The translations under genes and the position numbers were made by a program. From the NCBI RefSeq assembly GCF_003731635.1, contig NZ_RCUA01000021.1, forward strand, positions 74,583 to 138,582: a stretch of 64,000 nucleotides of DNA. The letters are read 5' to 3'. The DNA comes from Marisediminitalea oceani. GTDB taxonomy: Bacteria > Pseudomonadota > Gammaproteobacteria > Enterobacterales > Alteromonadaceae. The notes beneath the pieces were generated by a model that saw only the letters and a program-made list of their open reading frames with translations, was not told where the DNA came from and ran no database searches. This document shows, piece after piece, positions 9,121 to 17,858 of this stretch (positions are counted from its first letter, which is position 1; each line of letters starts with the position of its first letter).

Positions 9121-9159
9121 AAACATAAAAAGCAGGTCTCAGACCTGCTTTTTATGTTT
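9121..9159 (+). terminator. Bidirectional terminator after ppiD
   Basis: A 19-bp perfect palindrome arm (9121-9139) pairs with 9141-9159 around a single central base. It reads AAAAAGCAGGTCT then AGACCTGCTTTTT, with A- and T-runs on both sides. It ends ppiD and may also end the minus-strand genes arriving from the right. Confidence 0.9.
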
Positions 9160-9175
9160 AGCTGAAAACCCGGTG

Positions 9176-9346
9176 TTAGTGAGTGACAAAGTACATAAAG
9201 GTGAAAAAGACGGCGATGACCGAAGAGATCACCAGAATATACTTAAACCCCTGTTTGCCGTCAGCCACACTGTAATTGTTAGCCTTTAAATACCCAAACC
9301 ACAAGACGCTCAGGATAAGAGGGATTAAGACAATAATTTTTAGCAT
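9176..9346 (-). CDS. Small two-helix membrane protein of unknown function
   Basis: A 56-residue frame starts with ATG and reads MLKIIVLIPLILSVLWF, a first hydrophobic helix at about residues 3-20. A short polar loop with NNYSVADGKQG follows, and then a second helix at about 35-53. This pattern, a clean stop and a location between two terminable units support a real gene, although the binding site is weak (GCGGAT, nine bases before ATG). I do not recognise the family. It is too short for many gene callers. Confidence 0.6.
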   Translation of the reverse strand: MLKIIVLIPLILSVLWFGYLKANNYSVADGKQGFKYILVISSVIAVFFTFMYFVTH

Positions 9347-9439
9347 AATGATGTTATCCGCTAAACAAACCTAAAATCGATACGTTAAGTGTTTCGTGAT
9401 GGACCAATAATATCAAGCACTAATCCAGGATTAACCTAT

Positions 9440-10549
9440 TCAGGCGCGTTGCTTCAGGCCAAATGCAAGCCGTAACCAGGTAGTCGGCCGAATCAAAAAA
9501 TAACACAGGCCGGCGGTGAGGGTAAAAGCCAACACCAGTACACTCAATGATTTTAGCGTAATACCGGCATCCCACTGAACGATATAGTAAGCAAGCACCA
9601 CTATGACCGTCTGATGCAAAATATAAAACGGGTAGATTAACTCGTTAGCCTGGCGCAACCAGGCCGGGGAGTTATTCAGGTAGTGTCCGGCATAACCCAG
9701 CAAAACCAGCATGCCTGCCCAGGAGAGTAACGCTGTTAATGCCCACCAGATTTGCCATCTGACGGCAAGTGAGCCAATAGAGCTGAAGTCACCCAGGTAG
9801 TAGATATAGAACACCAGGCTGCTGACTATAAACCCATAAAGATTAACTCGACGATGGCGGGCGACAGACTGCCAGATTGCCTGGCGGGACATAAACAGCA
9901 TTCCCGTGATAAAAAATACCAGATAGAAAACCGACACCGACAGGTTTTCAATCGCCCCGTCCTGTTCGGGATAATAGAGTTTTAAAAAACACCTTACAGA
10001 TACGAGTACCACGCCAGACAGCATAAGACCAAATGGGCGATGCGACAGCTTTTCAAAGGTCTCTAGCAGCGATTGGCCGGGAGATGTATCCAGAGCCTTA
10101 TTTAAAGGGATCGCCAGGAGCATAAATATGATCAGGAACTCTATAAACCACAGGTGCTTGTTATCGAATATCAGCAATCGCTGTTGGTAGGCGTCGAGCA
10201 GTGAAGCATACTGCTCCGGGGCTTCAAAATAAGCCTGAGGGGGCGTAATAAACATCATTGCCAGCAATAGGGGCAGTAACAGCCTTTTTGACTTGCTCAG
10301 CAAAAATGCCTTACTGCTGATGCGGTTGAGCAGAATCACGCTGCCGGCACCGGCTATCAAAAACAAGACCGGTAACCGAAGCTGCTCAAAATAAACCATG
10401 ATATCGTCGAGTAACTTGCTCGACTCGCTATTCATAATATGCCAGTTATCGCCATTGAACGGCATGAACACGTGGTGCATAAATACCGCGACAATCAGTA
10501 TCACGCGAAGCCAGTCGAGCTCTGCATAACGTTGAGGGGTCACTTCCAT
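9440..10549 (-). CDS. Acyltransferase-3 family membrane protein
   Basis: The 369-residue product has about ten hydrophobic segments and the N-terminal signature LDWLRVILIVAVFMHH typical of acyltransferase family 3 (OpgC/OafA type). These proteins move acyl groups onto sugars of glucans, LPS or exported glycans from the cytoplasmic membrane. The substrate cannot be deduced. It ends in a basic KQRA tail. It is the leftmost large gene of a minus-strand series. A hairpin ATAGAGGT/ACCTCTAT (10568-10575 with 10588-10595) lies in its leader. Confidence 0.82.
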   Translation of the reverse strand: MEVTPQRYAELDWLRVILIVAVFMHHVFMPFNGDNWHIMNSESSKLLDDIMVYFEQLRLPVLFLIAGAGSVILLNRISSKAFLLSKSKRLLLPLLLAMMFITPPQAYFEAPEQYASLLDAYQQRLLIFDNKHLWFIEFLIIFMLLAIPLNKALDTSPGQSLLETFEKLSHRPFGLMLSGVVLVSVRCFLKLYYPEQDGAIENLSVSVFYLVFFITGMLFMSRQAIWQSVARHRRVNLYGFIVSSLVFYIYYLGDFSSIGSLAVRWQIWWALTALLSWAGMLVLLGYAGHYLNNSPAWLRQANELIYPFYILHQTVIVVLAYYIVQWDAGITLKSLSVLVLAFTLTAGLCYFLIRPTTWLRLAFGLKQRA

Positions 10550-10654
10550 GAATACCGGATCCTGTATATAGAGGTCAAAGGGTTGAAACCTCTATGCTAT
10601 CTAAATTTCGGCTGTTTATTCGTTGGATGTATGTAAGTAATTGTAAATATTTAT

Positions 10655-11212
10655 TTATTCTGCTTCCTGGTAGGCTGTGTTTAACCAGCTTATGAGCTCA
10701 TCGTCAATCTGCTCTGGTGTCGTAATACGCACTCTGAAAGGCGTCATTTTACCTGGCGGCAGCTTCTCCAGCCTGCTGCTTTCACTTAATGAGCGACTGT
10801 TTATGCCTATTTCCACTGCCGTTTTGGTGGCAGGGCCAATCATGGCAAATTGTTTACTTCTGCGGTAGCTGATGTAAGTTTTCTTGGGCGCGGTTTTAAA
10901 AGAACCAAGAGTATTCAGCGCTTCCAGCAATGCTTCATGGATAGGACGCAAGTGCGCTTTGTTACCCGAATAGATGAGGTCCATTGGCGGCGTTTCAGTG
11001 TCGCCTGGGTTTGCCGCCTGTTTAGCCATGTGCGCAATGAGGTTGGCATTGCCATGGCCCAACCCTAAATCGGCCTTGAGCATTTTTACCACATCGGTGT
11101 GTTTGGTCAGGCCGCTACTATTCACCAGCATAATTAATTCACTGAGTGATTTTCCGGTAGCTGTTTCAATGTTCTGGATCTGCGTTGCCTGAGCCTGCTC
11201 CATGCTTGCCAT
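10655..11212 (-). CDS. DUF4287 and DUF5655 domain protein
   Basis: The 185-residue product has two recognisable parts. Residues about 15-65 match the DUF4287 pattern (GKSLSEL, then LTKHTDVVKMLK, then GLGHGNAN). Residues about 75-180 match DUF5655 (a start near HEALLEALNTLG, then YISYRRSKQFAMIGP and EIGIN). Such proteins are soluble and of unknown function; the second domain is often annotated as a nuclease-like or transport-related fold without proof. The binding site AGAGGG is nine bases before the ATG. It is probably a single-gene unit. Confidence 0.8.
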   Translation of the reverse strand: MASMEQAQATQIQNIETATGKSLSELIMLVNSSGLTKHTDVVKMLKADLGLGHGNANLIAHMAKQAANPGDTETPPMDLIYSGNKAHLRPIHEALLEALNTLGSFKTAPKKTYISYRRSKQFAMIGPATKTAVEIGINSRSLSESSRLEKLPPGKMTPFRVRITTPEQIDDELISWLNTAYQEAE

Positions 11213-11293
11213 ATTATTAAACCCTCTAAGTTGGCTTGAATGGTTACTATAGCAAGGCCGTTGGTTTTTGCGTAATGCCAGATATCAGAAGGG

Positions 11294-11328
11294 AAGGGCC
11301 AACGGTTTTGCTAGTAGCATTGGCCCTT
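11294..11328 (-). terminator. Probable terminator downstream of the fused acyltransferase gene
   Basis: AAGGGCCAA (11294-11302) pairs with TTGGCCCTT (11320-11328), 12 bases after the stop codon at 11340 on the minus strand. The T-run after the stem is short, so termination may be partial. Confidence 0.55.
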
Positions 11329-11339
11329 AGGAAGATAAG

Positions 11340-13058
11340 TTAAGCCGTTTTATCGAGCTGATGGCACTGAATATAACGCTTGCGTTTCTTTGGTAATAAC
11401 TTGTCGGTGTCAACCACCACCAGGCCATCCACACAGTCGCAGAAGTCCGGGTCGATGTTGAAGTCCAGGAAGGCTACGCCGTCGTGCTCGCAGACTTCGG
11501 TATATTGCTTATACAGGGTGGGTACGTTCACTCCCATATTGGCCAGCAGATGTTTAAGCTGGGTGAACTCTTTCTTGTAGTCCTCGCCTTTAAATTCAGT
11601 CAGCGTATCGGTGGGCAGAGAAAAGGGGATCTTTGCCTCGGCCTCGCCAAACCTGGCCGGAAAGTGGGTAGCATAAAACTGCACAATAAGCTGCTTGGCT
11701 GGCTGCGGGTAATTATCGCTCAGACTCACCGGTCCGAACAGGTAGCGATAATGTGGGTAGCGGGTTAAAAACGCGCCAATGCCGAACCAAAGGTAGTCGA
11801 GACTGCGCTTACCCCAGTAACGAGGCTGTACAAAGCTGCGGCCAAGCTCCAGGCCCTGTTCAAACAGCTGCGGGTTATGTTGAGCGTAATCAAACAGGGT
11901 GGCTGAGTATAACCCGGTTGGATGGTCGGGCTTACTCAGAATTCGCGCATCACCAAACCGGTAGGCACCCACAATTTCCAAATCGTTTTCATCCCACAGG
12001 ATAAGGTGATAATAGTGATTATCGTACTTATCGATATCACGACGGTGCAGGGTGCCTTCACCCACAGCGCGAAAGGCAATTTCACGCAGTCTGCCAATTT
12101 CACGCATGATCACCGAGCTGCCCTGATGCAGATATAAATAGATATGCTTGCCATCAGACGTCTCGCCTAAGTGTTCACACTGGCGTATAGCACGGGAGAG
12201 CTCCTTGCGGTCTTCAGGCATGGCAATGGCCGCCTGAGTTGCAAAAATACCCTTACGGTTAGTACCAACACGGTATAAATGACGTTTAAACAGTTTTACC
12301 TGATCGGGCACTGAAATACTCAGTGACTGGTAACTGGAAAAAGGGATCAGCTCACCAATACGCATTGGTAGTGATTTGCGCCGCTGTTTAAACATCTCCT
12401 TCACCAGCAGCGCGGTAGCCAGTGGTTTATACACCATGGACACACCATAAAATAACGGCGAGTTCTTGGCATCAATAAAGATCGGCAGGATCGGCGCTTT
12501 GGCTTGTTTGGCGATGCGCAAAAAGCCGCTGTGCCAGTGGGTATCGCGTACACCCTGAGGTCTGAGTCTGGAGACTTCGCCGGCAGGAAAGATTAATACT
12601 GCGCCGTCGCCGGCCAGGTGCTCATGAATGGCGGCAAGGTGCTCTTTGCGGGTGCCGCCCTGCATGTTATTAACCGGCAGCAGCATATCCCGCAGGGGCT
12701 CAATGGCCATTAGCATCTGGTTGGCTACTACCTTTAAATCGCGGCGGATTTCGGAGATCAGTTTGATTAACGCCAGACCATCAATGGAGCCAATCGGGTG
12801 ATTAGCAATGATCACCACGCGGCCCTCACTGGGGATGCGTTCCCGTTCGGTGTCCCGCACTGAGGTGCTGACATTAAAATATTCCAGTACCTGCTCGACA
12901 AAATCGATGTCGTGGTAGTGAGGGTAGGTCCGTCCGAAGTCTGCGATTTCCCTTTCGTGCAGCAAATGACGCAGTGCAAAGCGCAGGGGTTTGCTTAGCA
13001 GGCTGTGCTTGGCGACCTGCGGATAGTACTCATTGAGCAATTCATCAACAGTAAACAT
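11340..13058 (-). CDS. Fused PlsC-like and GNAT-type acyltransferase (ornithine-lipid synthase-like)
   Basis: The 572-residue product has two enzyme-like halves. The N-terminal part (about 60-260) is a lysophospholipid acyltransferase-type domain with NHPIGSID at 86-93 (His87, Asp93) and FPAGEVS at 157-163. The C-terminal part (about 300-530) resembles the OlsB/hemolysin type of GNAT acyltransferase, with GAYRFG and LELGRSFVQPRYWGK. The same pairing occurs in OlsF, which makes ornithine lipids by N- and then O-acylation. The function here is inferred, and a phospholipid acyltransferase remains possible. An imperfect operator-like repeat TGTGA/TCACA lies about 45 bases upstream. Confidence 0.75.
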   Translation of the reverse strand: MFTVDELLNEYYPQVAKHSLLSKPLRFALRHLLHEREIADFGRTYPHYHDIDFVEQVLEYFNVSTSVRDTERERIPSEGRVVIIANHPIGSIDGLALIKLISEIRRDLKVVANQMLMAIEPLRDMLLPVNNMQGGTRKEHLAAIHEHLAGDGAVLIFPAGEVSRLRPQGVRDTHWHSGFLRIAKQAKAPILPIFIDAKNSPLFYGVSMVYKPLATALLVKEMFKQRRKSLPMRIGELIPFSSYQSLSISVPDQVKLFKRHLYRVGTNRKGIFATQAAIAMPEDRKELSRAIRQCEHLGETSDGKHIYLYLHQGSSVIMREIGRLREIAFRAVGEGTLHRRDIDKYDNHYYHLILWDENDLEIVGAYRFGDARILSKPDHPTGLYSATLFDYAQHNPQLFEQGLELGRSFVQPRYWGKRSLDYLWFGIGAFLTRYPHYRYLFGPVSLSDNYPQPAKQLIVQFYATHFPARFGEAEAKIPFSLPTDTLTEFKGEDYKKEFTQLKHLLANMGVNVPTLYKQYTEVCEHDGVAFLDFNIDPDFCDCVDGLVVVDTDKLLPKKRKRYIQCHQLDKTA

Positions 13059-13158
13059 ATTCAGTACACTTCAGGTTATTTCGCCACACGATAGCAACCG
13101 ATTGTGACGATATGCTCACAGTTGTATTGCAGTTCCTTTACAGATACGCCCGCCAGTA

Positions 13159-13959
13159 TCAGGCTGCTCTGCCGGTTTTTACAAAGTCTGCCAGTACCGA
13201 CACATTACCGGAGTGCTTGAGATATTCGTTAAAGTGAATCAGTGAGAGCTCACCACTATTGTCTTCTACCAGTGCCGAGCAGTTCTCTATCCAGTCGCCA
13301 TCATTGATGTAATGGATACCATTTACCATTAATGATTCAGGGTGGTGAATATGGCCACAGATAATCCCATCGAGGCCTCTTTCTGCGGCGTGGCGACAAC
13401 CTGCTGCACGGTAGCGTTCAATAGCTTTATTGGCGCCCTTGATGTGCTTTTTAATGTATCCGGCCAGCGACCAGTAGTGATTGTTACGCCAAGCTCTGAA
13501 ACGGTTATACCAGCGATTTAAAAATAACAGTAAGTCGTAACCTTTATCGCCTATCCAGGCGTGGAATTTGCCCAGTGTGACATCTGCATCAAACTGATCA
13601 CCGTGCAACACCAGATAGCGCTTACCATTGGCTGTGGTATGCACCAGTTCACGCTCAATAGCGATGTCACCAAAGGCCATGCCTGAGTATTTTTGAATGG
13701 GTGCATCGTGGTTGCCCGGTAAATACACCACGCGGGTGCCACTGTTGCTCATTTGCATGAGTTTGTGCATGACCTGATTGTGAGTATCCGGCCACCGAAA
13801 CTGCTTTTCCATTTGCCACATATCAACGATGTCGCCCACCAGATATAAGGTGTCCACCGAAATACTATGTAAAAACTCAAGCAGGAATTCTGCCTTACAG
13901 TCTTTATTACCAAGGTGAATATCGGATAACCATACAGCTTTATAGTGGAGTTTTGCCAT
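13159..13959 (-). CDS. LpxH-like calcineurin-type phosphoesterase
   Basis: From the ATG at 13959 the product has 266 residues and the metallophosphoesterase motifs in order: SDIHLG, GDIVD, GNHD, HGDQFD and GHIHHPE. These ligate the two metal ions. Annotated relatives are called UDP-2,3-diacylglucosamine diphosphatase, the lipid A step of LpxH, but this longer branch is distinct from E. coli LpxH, so the substrate is uncertain. A GTG at 14001 would add 14 residues; the inner ATG has GGGAA at a better distance and begins the conserved domain. It is followed on the same strand by the fused acyltransferase. Confidence 0.82.
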   Translation of the reverse strand: MAKLHYKAVWLSDIHLGNKDCKAEFLLEFLHSISVDTLYLVGDIVDMWQMEKQFRWPDTHNQVMHKLMQMSNSGTRVVYLPGNHDAPIQKYSGMAFGDIAIERELVHTTANGKRYLVLHGDQFDADVTLGKFHAWIGDKGYDLLLFLNRWYNRFRAWRNNHYWSLAGYIKKHIKGANKAIERYRAAGCRHAAERGLDGIICGHIHHPESLMVNGIHYINDGDWIENCSALVEDNSGELSLIHFNEYLKHSGNVSVLADFVKTGRAA

Positions 13960-14082
13960 CACATTTTCCCGGCCAATCGCAACTGGTAAAGTGATTTGCA
14001 CTTTACTGATGCGGCTTGACAGTTAGGTGACGGAGCTTTGACTATTCGATGACGAGTTGTTGAAGGTTAAATGACAGGCATA

Positions 14083-14107
14083 AAAAAAGCGCCGAAGGCG
14101 CTTTTTT
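14083..14107 (-). terminator. Terminator of rpsT
   Basis: On the minus strand AAAAAAGCGCC and GGCGCTTTTTT form an 11-bp stem with a 3-base loop, directly after rpsT. It is A- and T-rich on both flanks, so it can work in both directions. Confidence 0.92.
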
Positions 14108-14128
14108 AAACTAAACGTCAGTGGGCGA

Positions 14129-14392
14129 TTAGCCCAGCGCTTTAATTTGCGCAGCCAGACGGCTCTTATGACGTGCAGCTTTGTTCTTGTGAATCAAACC
14201 TTTAGAAGCCATTCTGTCAAGAATTGGAGTTGCAGCAGACAGTGCAGCCTGGGCACCTTCTTTATCACCAGAGGCGATAGCCGCTACTACTTTTTTAATA
14301 CTTGTACGAGTCATGGAGCGACGGCTGGCATTATGCTGGCGACGCTTTTCGGCTTGAATTGCACGTTTCTTAGCAGACTTAATGTTAGCCAA
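14129..14392 (-). CDS. rpsT: 30S ribosomal protein S20
   Basis: The 87-residue product matches S20 in length and sequence ([12 protein letters not shown] at the start, [11 protein letters not shown] near the end). The start is TTG at 14392, preceded by GGGAG at eight bases; E. coli rpsT also uses UUG, which is linked to its autoregulation. A longer reading from 14416 would add eight residues absent from S20 proteins. S20 binds 16S rRNA early in small-subunit assembly. Its neighbour murJ lies on the opposite strand with a CBS-domain gene between them. Confidence 0.97.
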   Translation of the reverse strand: MANIKSAKKRAIQAEKRRQHNASRRSMTRTSIKKVVAAIASGDKEGAQAALSAATPILDRMASKGLIHKNKAARHKSRLAAQIKALG

Positions 14393-14435
14393 GGTGTAAC
14401 TCCCAAAAAAATTCATGTCAAAAACGAGGGTGCGG

Positions 14436-14464
14436 ATTGTGCCTAGCTATCGGCTAATTGTCAA
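14436..14464 (-). promoter_or_regulatory. Sigma-70 promoter of rpsT
   Basis: On the minus strand, TTGACA (14464-14459) and CACAAT (14441-14436) are 17 bases apart. The -35 is a perfect consensus match. Transcription would start near 14429, about 37 bases before the TTG start of rpsT. Confidence 0.7.
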
Positions 14465-14562
14465 ACAATTTATCGCAGCTAAACGTAACTTTCTTCCGCA
14501 TTGCGCTTAGTATACCTGAGTAGGCCCCCCGGGCTCCAGTAAATATTCGCTGACATCGGTCG

Positions 14563-14603
14563 TTGACGCAGGTCAATAGCTTGTCTGCACAACCGGCGAT
14601 AAT
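14563..14603 (+). promoter_or_regulatory. Candidate class II FNR-type promoter of the CBS gene
   Basis: TTGACGCAGGTCAA (14563-14576) is a perfect inverted repeat TTGAC-N4-GTCAA, close to the FNR/Anr consensus TTGAT-N4-ATCAA. A -10 hexamer GATAAT lies at 14598-14603. If transcription starts near 14610, the repeat is centred at about -41, the classical activator position of FNR. The leader to the ATG at 14684 is about 75 bases. Confidence 0.6.
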
Positions 14604-14683
14604 GGTCTACAGTAATCGGAGTAAACCGAGAGTAGAACGGTAAGTCTCTGAAATGACGTCTAATAACTAACAGGAGTAGGTGA

Positions 14684-15124
14684 ATGTTAACCGTTGCCGA
14701 TATTATGACCTGCCCGGTAATGCAATTGCATGAAGGGAATACCTTACACGATGCCCACTATATCACCCGTCATCGCGGCATTCGTCATTTACCCGTGGTA
14801 AACAAAGACACGCAAAAAATAATTGGCGTGGTCACGCAAAAAAGCCTGATAGCCAAAGTCATGAGTCTGATGGTGCTGTACGGTAACGAGGCACTGGAGC
14901 AGCATGAGAAGCAAACCAATATCATGGAAGTGGCAGTGTGTGATTTTGATACCGTGAAAACCGAGGAAACTATCCAGGAGGTCGCGCCTTTCTTTTTACG
15001 CAATAAACACGGCTGTTTACCTGTAGTGGACGACGACAACCATGTTATAGGTATCGTTACCTCAACGGATTTCGTTAACCTGTCGATGATGCTGATTGAT
15101 AAACTGGAGCGATTAGAAAGCTAA
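14684..15124 (+). CDS. Stand-alone CBS-pair protein
   Basis: The 146-residue protein consists almost wholly of two CBS motifs. The first (about 1-60) has ADIMTCPV and GIRHLPVVN; the second (about 75-140) has a KTEETIQEVAPFF helix and CLPVVDDDNHVIGIVTSTDF. CBS pairs bind adenine nucleotides and act as energy or redox sensors, but the partner of this single-domain protein is unknown. The binding site AGGAGTAGGTGA is strong. Its upstream region carries an FNR-like operator, suggesting induction at low oxygen (inference). Confidence 0.85.
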   Translation: MLTVADIMTCPVMQLHEGNTLHDAHYITRHRGIRHLPVVNKDTQKIIGVVTQKSLIAKVMSLMVLYGNEALEQHEKQTNIMEVAVCDFDTVKTEETIQEVAPFFLRNKHGCLPVVDDDNHVIGIVTSTDFVNLSMMLIDKLERLES

Positions 15125-15229
15125 ATCCCTGTTATCCACAATTATTCATTGATTTCATTGTGGTTACATAAGGTACAATAACGGCACAAAGTCGATTGGG
15201 GTGTCAGCAGGGCACCGAAAGGGAAGTGT

Positions 15230-16789
15230 GTGTCGAAGAAATTAATTAAGTCAGGCCTGATTGTCAGTACGATGACACTTCTTTCCCGGGTGCTGGGGTT
15301 AGTCCGGGATGTGGTGATTGCCCGCCTGATGGGGGCAGAAGCCGCTGCGGATGTATTCTTTTTTGCCAATAAGATCCCTAACTTCCTGCGTCGCCTCTTT
15401 GCCGAAGGAGCGTTTGCCCAGGCCTTTATTCCGGTATTAACGGAAGTCCATGCCGAACAAGACGAACAAAAGCTCAAACAGTTTGTCGCCCATGTATCGG
15501 GTACTCTTGGTGCAATAGTATTTGTGACTGCGCTGATAGGCGTGATCATTTCACCGATGATTACCGCCATGTTCGGTGCCGGCTGGTTTATTGATTATCT
15601 TAATGACAAACCAGACGGCGCAAAATTTGAGCTGGCCAGCGCCATGCTCAAAATCACCTTTCCGTATATTGCATTTATATCACTGACCGGCTTATCCGGC
15701 GCAATCTTAAATACCCTCAATAAGTTTGCGGTGGCGGCCTTTACACCGGTACTGCTGAACATTTGTATTATTGCCTGTGCTTATTTGCTTGCTCCAGCCA
15801 TGAGTGAGCCAGCTTTTGCGCTGGCCTGGGGCGTCTTTATTGGTGGTATTGTACAGCTGGGTTTTCAGCTACCGTTTCTGTTTCGCGCCGGCTTATTAGT
15901 TAAACCTAAGTGGGGCTGGCGCGATCCGGGCGTGGTAAAAGTCAGAACGCTGATGATCCCGGCGTTATTTGGGGTGTCTGTAGGGCAGATAAACCTGCTG
16001 CTCGATACGTTTATCGCCAGCTTTCTGGTAACCGGGTCGATAAGCTGGTTGTACTATTCCGACCGTTTATTAGAGTTTCCGCTGGGGTTATTTGGTATTG
16101 CCATTGCCACCGTCATCTTGCCTACACTGTCGCGCAATCATGTGGGTAAGGATGAGTTGGGGTTTTCCGGCAACATGGACTGGGCGGTACGCATGGTGAG
16201 CTTACTGGGGATCCCGGCAGCCGCGGGCCTGGGATTTCTGGCAGAACCCATACTCTCGGTGATATTTCAGCGTGGTGCTTTTACGGCCGAAACCGCGCGT
16301 ATGGCCTCGTACAGTTTAATGGCCTATGCGTTTGGCCTGCTGAGCTTTATGCTGGTTAAGGTGCTCGCTCCCGGCTATTACTCGCGCCAGGATACTAAAA
16401 CTCCGGTGAAAATAGGGATCTGGTGTATGGCGGCCAACATGCTGTTTAACCTGATTTTTGCTATTCCGTATGGTTATATTGGCCTGGCGATAGCCACCAG
16501 TTTGTCAGCCACGCTAAATGCCGCTTTGTTGTATATCGGTTTAAGCCGGCAAAAAGTCTATGTTGTGAGCCGCCTGACTCTGGGGTTTGTGGCTCGCGTA
16601 ATGTTTTCCACCTGCGCCATGGTCGCCGCCATTTTGTGGATGCAGCAGGGCGTCGACTTTACCGGACTGGTCTTGCGCGACAAAATTGTGTCCCTCACGT
16701 TAACCATTTTGCTGGCCGTTGCCGTGTTTGGTGGTTGCCTGTTTAGTTTTGGTATTCGCGTGCGTCATTTCAAATCCAAGGCCTTTTAG
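15230..16789 (+). CDS. murJ: Lipid II flippase MurJ
   Basis: The 519-residue product is a polytopic membrane protein with the MurJ/MVF pattern: SRVLGLVRD near residues 18-26, FRRLFAEGAFAQAFIPVL-like text (here NFLRRLFAEGAFAQAFIP) at about 51-68, and about 14 hydrophobic helices. It flips lipid II across the inner membrane for peptidoglycan synthesis. The start is GTG with GAAAGGGAAGTGT before it. It heads a conserved series with ribF, ileS, lspA, fkpB and ispH, as in other gammaproteobacteria. Confidence 0.96.
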   Translation: MSKKLIKSGLIVSTMTLLSRVLGLVRDVVIARLMGAEAAADVFFFANKIPNFLRRLFAEGAFAQAFIPVLTEVHAEQDEQKLKQFVAHVSGTLGAIVFVTALIGVIISPMITAMFGAGWFIDYLNDKPDGAKFELASAMLKITFPYIAFISLTGLSGAILNTLNKFAVAAFTPVLLNICIIACAYLLAPAMSEPAFALAWGVFIGGIVQLGFQLPFLFRAGLLVKPKWGWRDPGVVKVRTLMIPALFGVSVGQINLLLDTFIASFLVTGSISWLYYSDRLLEFPLGLFGIAIATVILPTLSRNHVGKDELGFSGNMDWAVRMVSLLGIPAAAGLGFLAEPILSVIFQRGAFTAETARMASYSLMAYAFGLLSFMLVKVLAPGYYSRQDTKTPVKIGIWCMAANMLFNLIFAIPYGYIGLAIATSLSATLNAALLYIGLSRQKVYVVSRLTLGFVARVMFSTCAMVAAILWMQQGVDFTGLVLRDKIVSLTLTILLAVAVFGGCLFSFGIRVRHFKSKAF

Positions 16790-16869
16790 CGATTGGTATT
16801 GCTGGCCGGGTAGTTTATAATCGCCGGCTTTGTAGCATATTCATCTCAACAAAAAGGTTGCTGTAAAAC

Positions 16870-17814
16870 GTGGAGCTAATCCGGGGCCTTAACAATTTAA
16901 AAGATCATCATCACGGCTGTGTACTGACCATCGGAAAATTTGATGGTGTTCATCTGGGACATCAGGCTGTGCTGGCCAATGTTATTGAACAAGCCCGCAG
17001 GCTGTCTTTGCCTGCCACGGTGATGGTGTTTGAACCGCATCCGGAAGAAGTTTTTACGCCGGATACGGCGCCTGCCCGAATCAGCCCGCTGGCCGAAAAA
17101 TATCAGCTACTTAAAGCGCAGGGGGTAGACCGCCTGCTGTGCGTACGTTTCAATGCTCAATTTGCTGCTCAGTCGCCGGATGAATTTATAGAGCATCTGC
17201 TGGTCGACAAACTGGGAGTGAAATTTCTGGTGGTGGGCGATGATTTTCGCTTTGGTAAAGGCCGTCAGGGCGATTTTGCCCGACTTGAACAGGCCGGGCA
17301 GCAATTCGATTTTGAGGTGGTCAGCACCCAAAGTTACCGCATGGAAGATTGCCGGATAAGCTCTACTGCCGTTCGCGAAGCACTGGCCGAGGGGAATTTT
17401 AGCCTGGCTCACACTATGCTTGGCCGTTCGTTTTTTATCTCCGGTCGGGTGATCCACGGCGAGAAAAAAGGGCGCACGATAGGTTTTCCTACCGCCAATG
17501 TGCTGCTTAACCGTTGTCAGACTCCCATTACCGGCGTGTTCGCGGTAAAACTGAATATCGACGGGACGCTCTACACCGGTGTGGCCAATATAGGCTCAAG
17601 ACCCACGGTAAACGGCCAGCGCAAGCAACTGGAAGTGCATATTTTTGACTTTACCGGTTCCATTTATGGTCAGCACATTACGGTAGTTCCGGTGGCCAGA
17701 ATCAGAGATGAAAAGCGCTTCAGCAGCCTTGACGCACTTCGCGAGCAAATAGCCCTCGATGTTGCCAAAGCTAAACAAATTTTAACGAATAACGACGACC
17801 TGGTGCAGGTCTGA
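16870..17814 (+). CDS. ribF: Bifunctional riboflavin kinase / FAD synthetase
   Basis: The 314-residue product has the nucleotidyltransferase domain first, with IGKFDGVHLGHQ at about 21-32 (the FAD synthetase motif), and the riboflavin kinase domain second, with GRTIGFPTANV at about 205-215. It converts riboflavin to FMN and FAD. The start is GTG; AAAAAGG lies about 12 bases upstream. It lies between murJ and ileS as in many gammaproteobacteria, and supplies the pathway whose synthesis genes are at 55.8-59.3 kb. Confidence 0.96.
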   Translation: MELIRGLNNLKDHHHGCVLTIGKFDGVHLGHQAVLANVIEQARRLSLPATVMVFEPHPEEVFTPDTAPARISPLAEKYQLLKAQGVDRLLCVRFNAQFAAQSPDEFIEHLLVDKLGVKFLVVGDDFRFGKGRQGDFARLEQAGQQFDFEVVSTQSYRMEDCRISSTAVREALAEGNFSLAHTMLGRSFFISGRVIHGEKKGRTIGFPTANVLLNRCQTPITGVFAVKLNIDGTLYTGVANIGSRPTVNGQRKQLEVHIFDFTGSIYGQHITVVPVARIRDEKRFSSLDALREQIALDVAKAKQILTNNDDLVQV

Positions 17815-17858
17815 ACCCGGGATAACTCCCGATAACGTGGACGGATAGAACAATAGCT

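Noticed and set aside
13103-13120. TGTGA-CGATATGC-TCACA as a CRP site upstream of the fused acyltransferase
   Set aside because: The spacing is eight bases, while the known CRP site needs six. An unknown operator is possible, but I cannot support CRP.
14393-14416. An rpsT start upstream at 14416
   Set aside because: It would add eight residues not seen in S20; the TTG at 14392 has a good GGGAG site and matches E. coli use of UUG.
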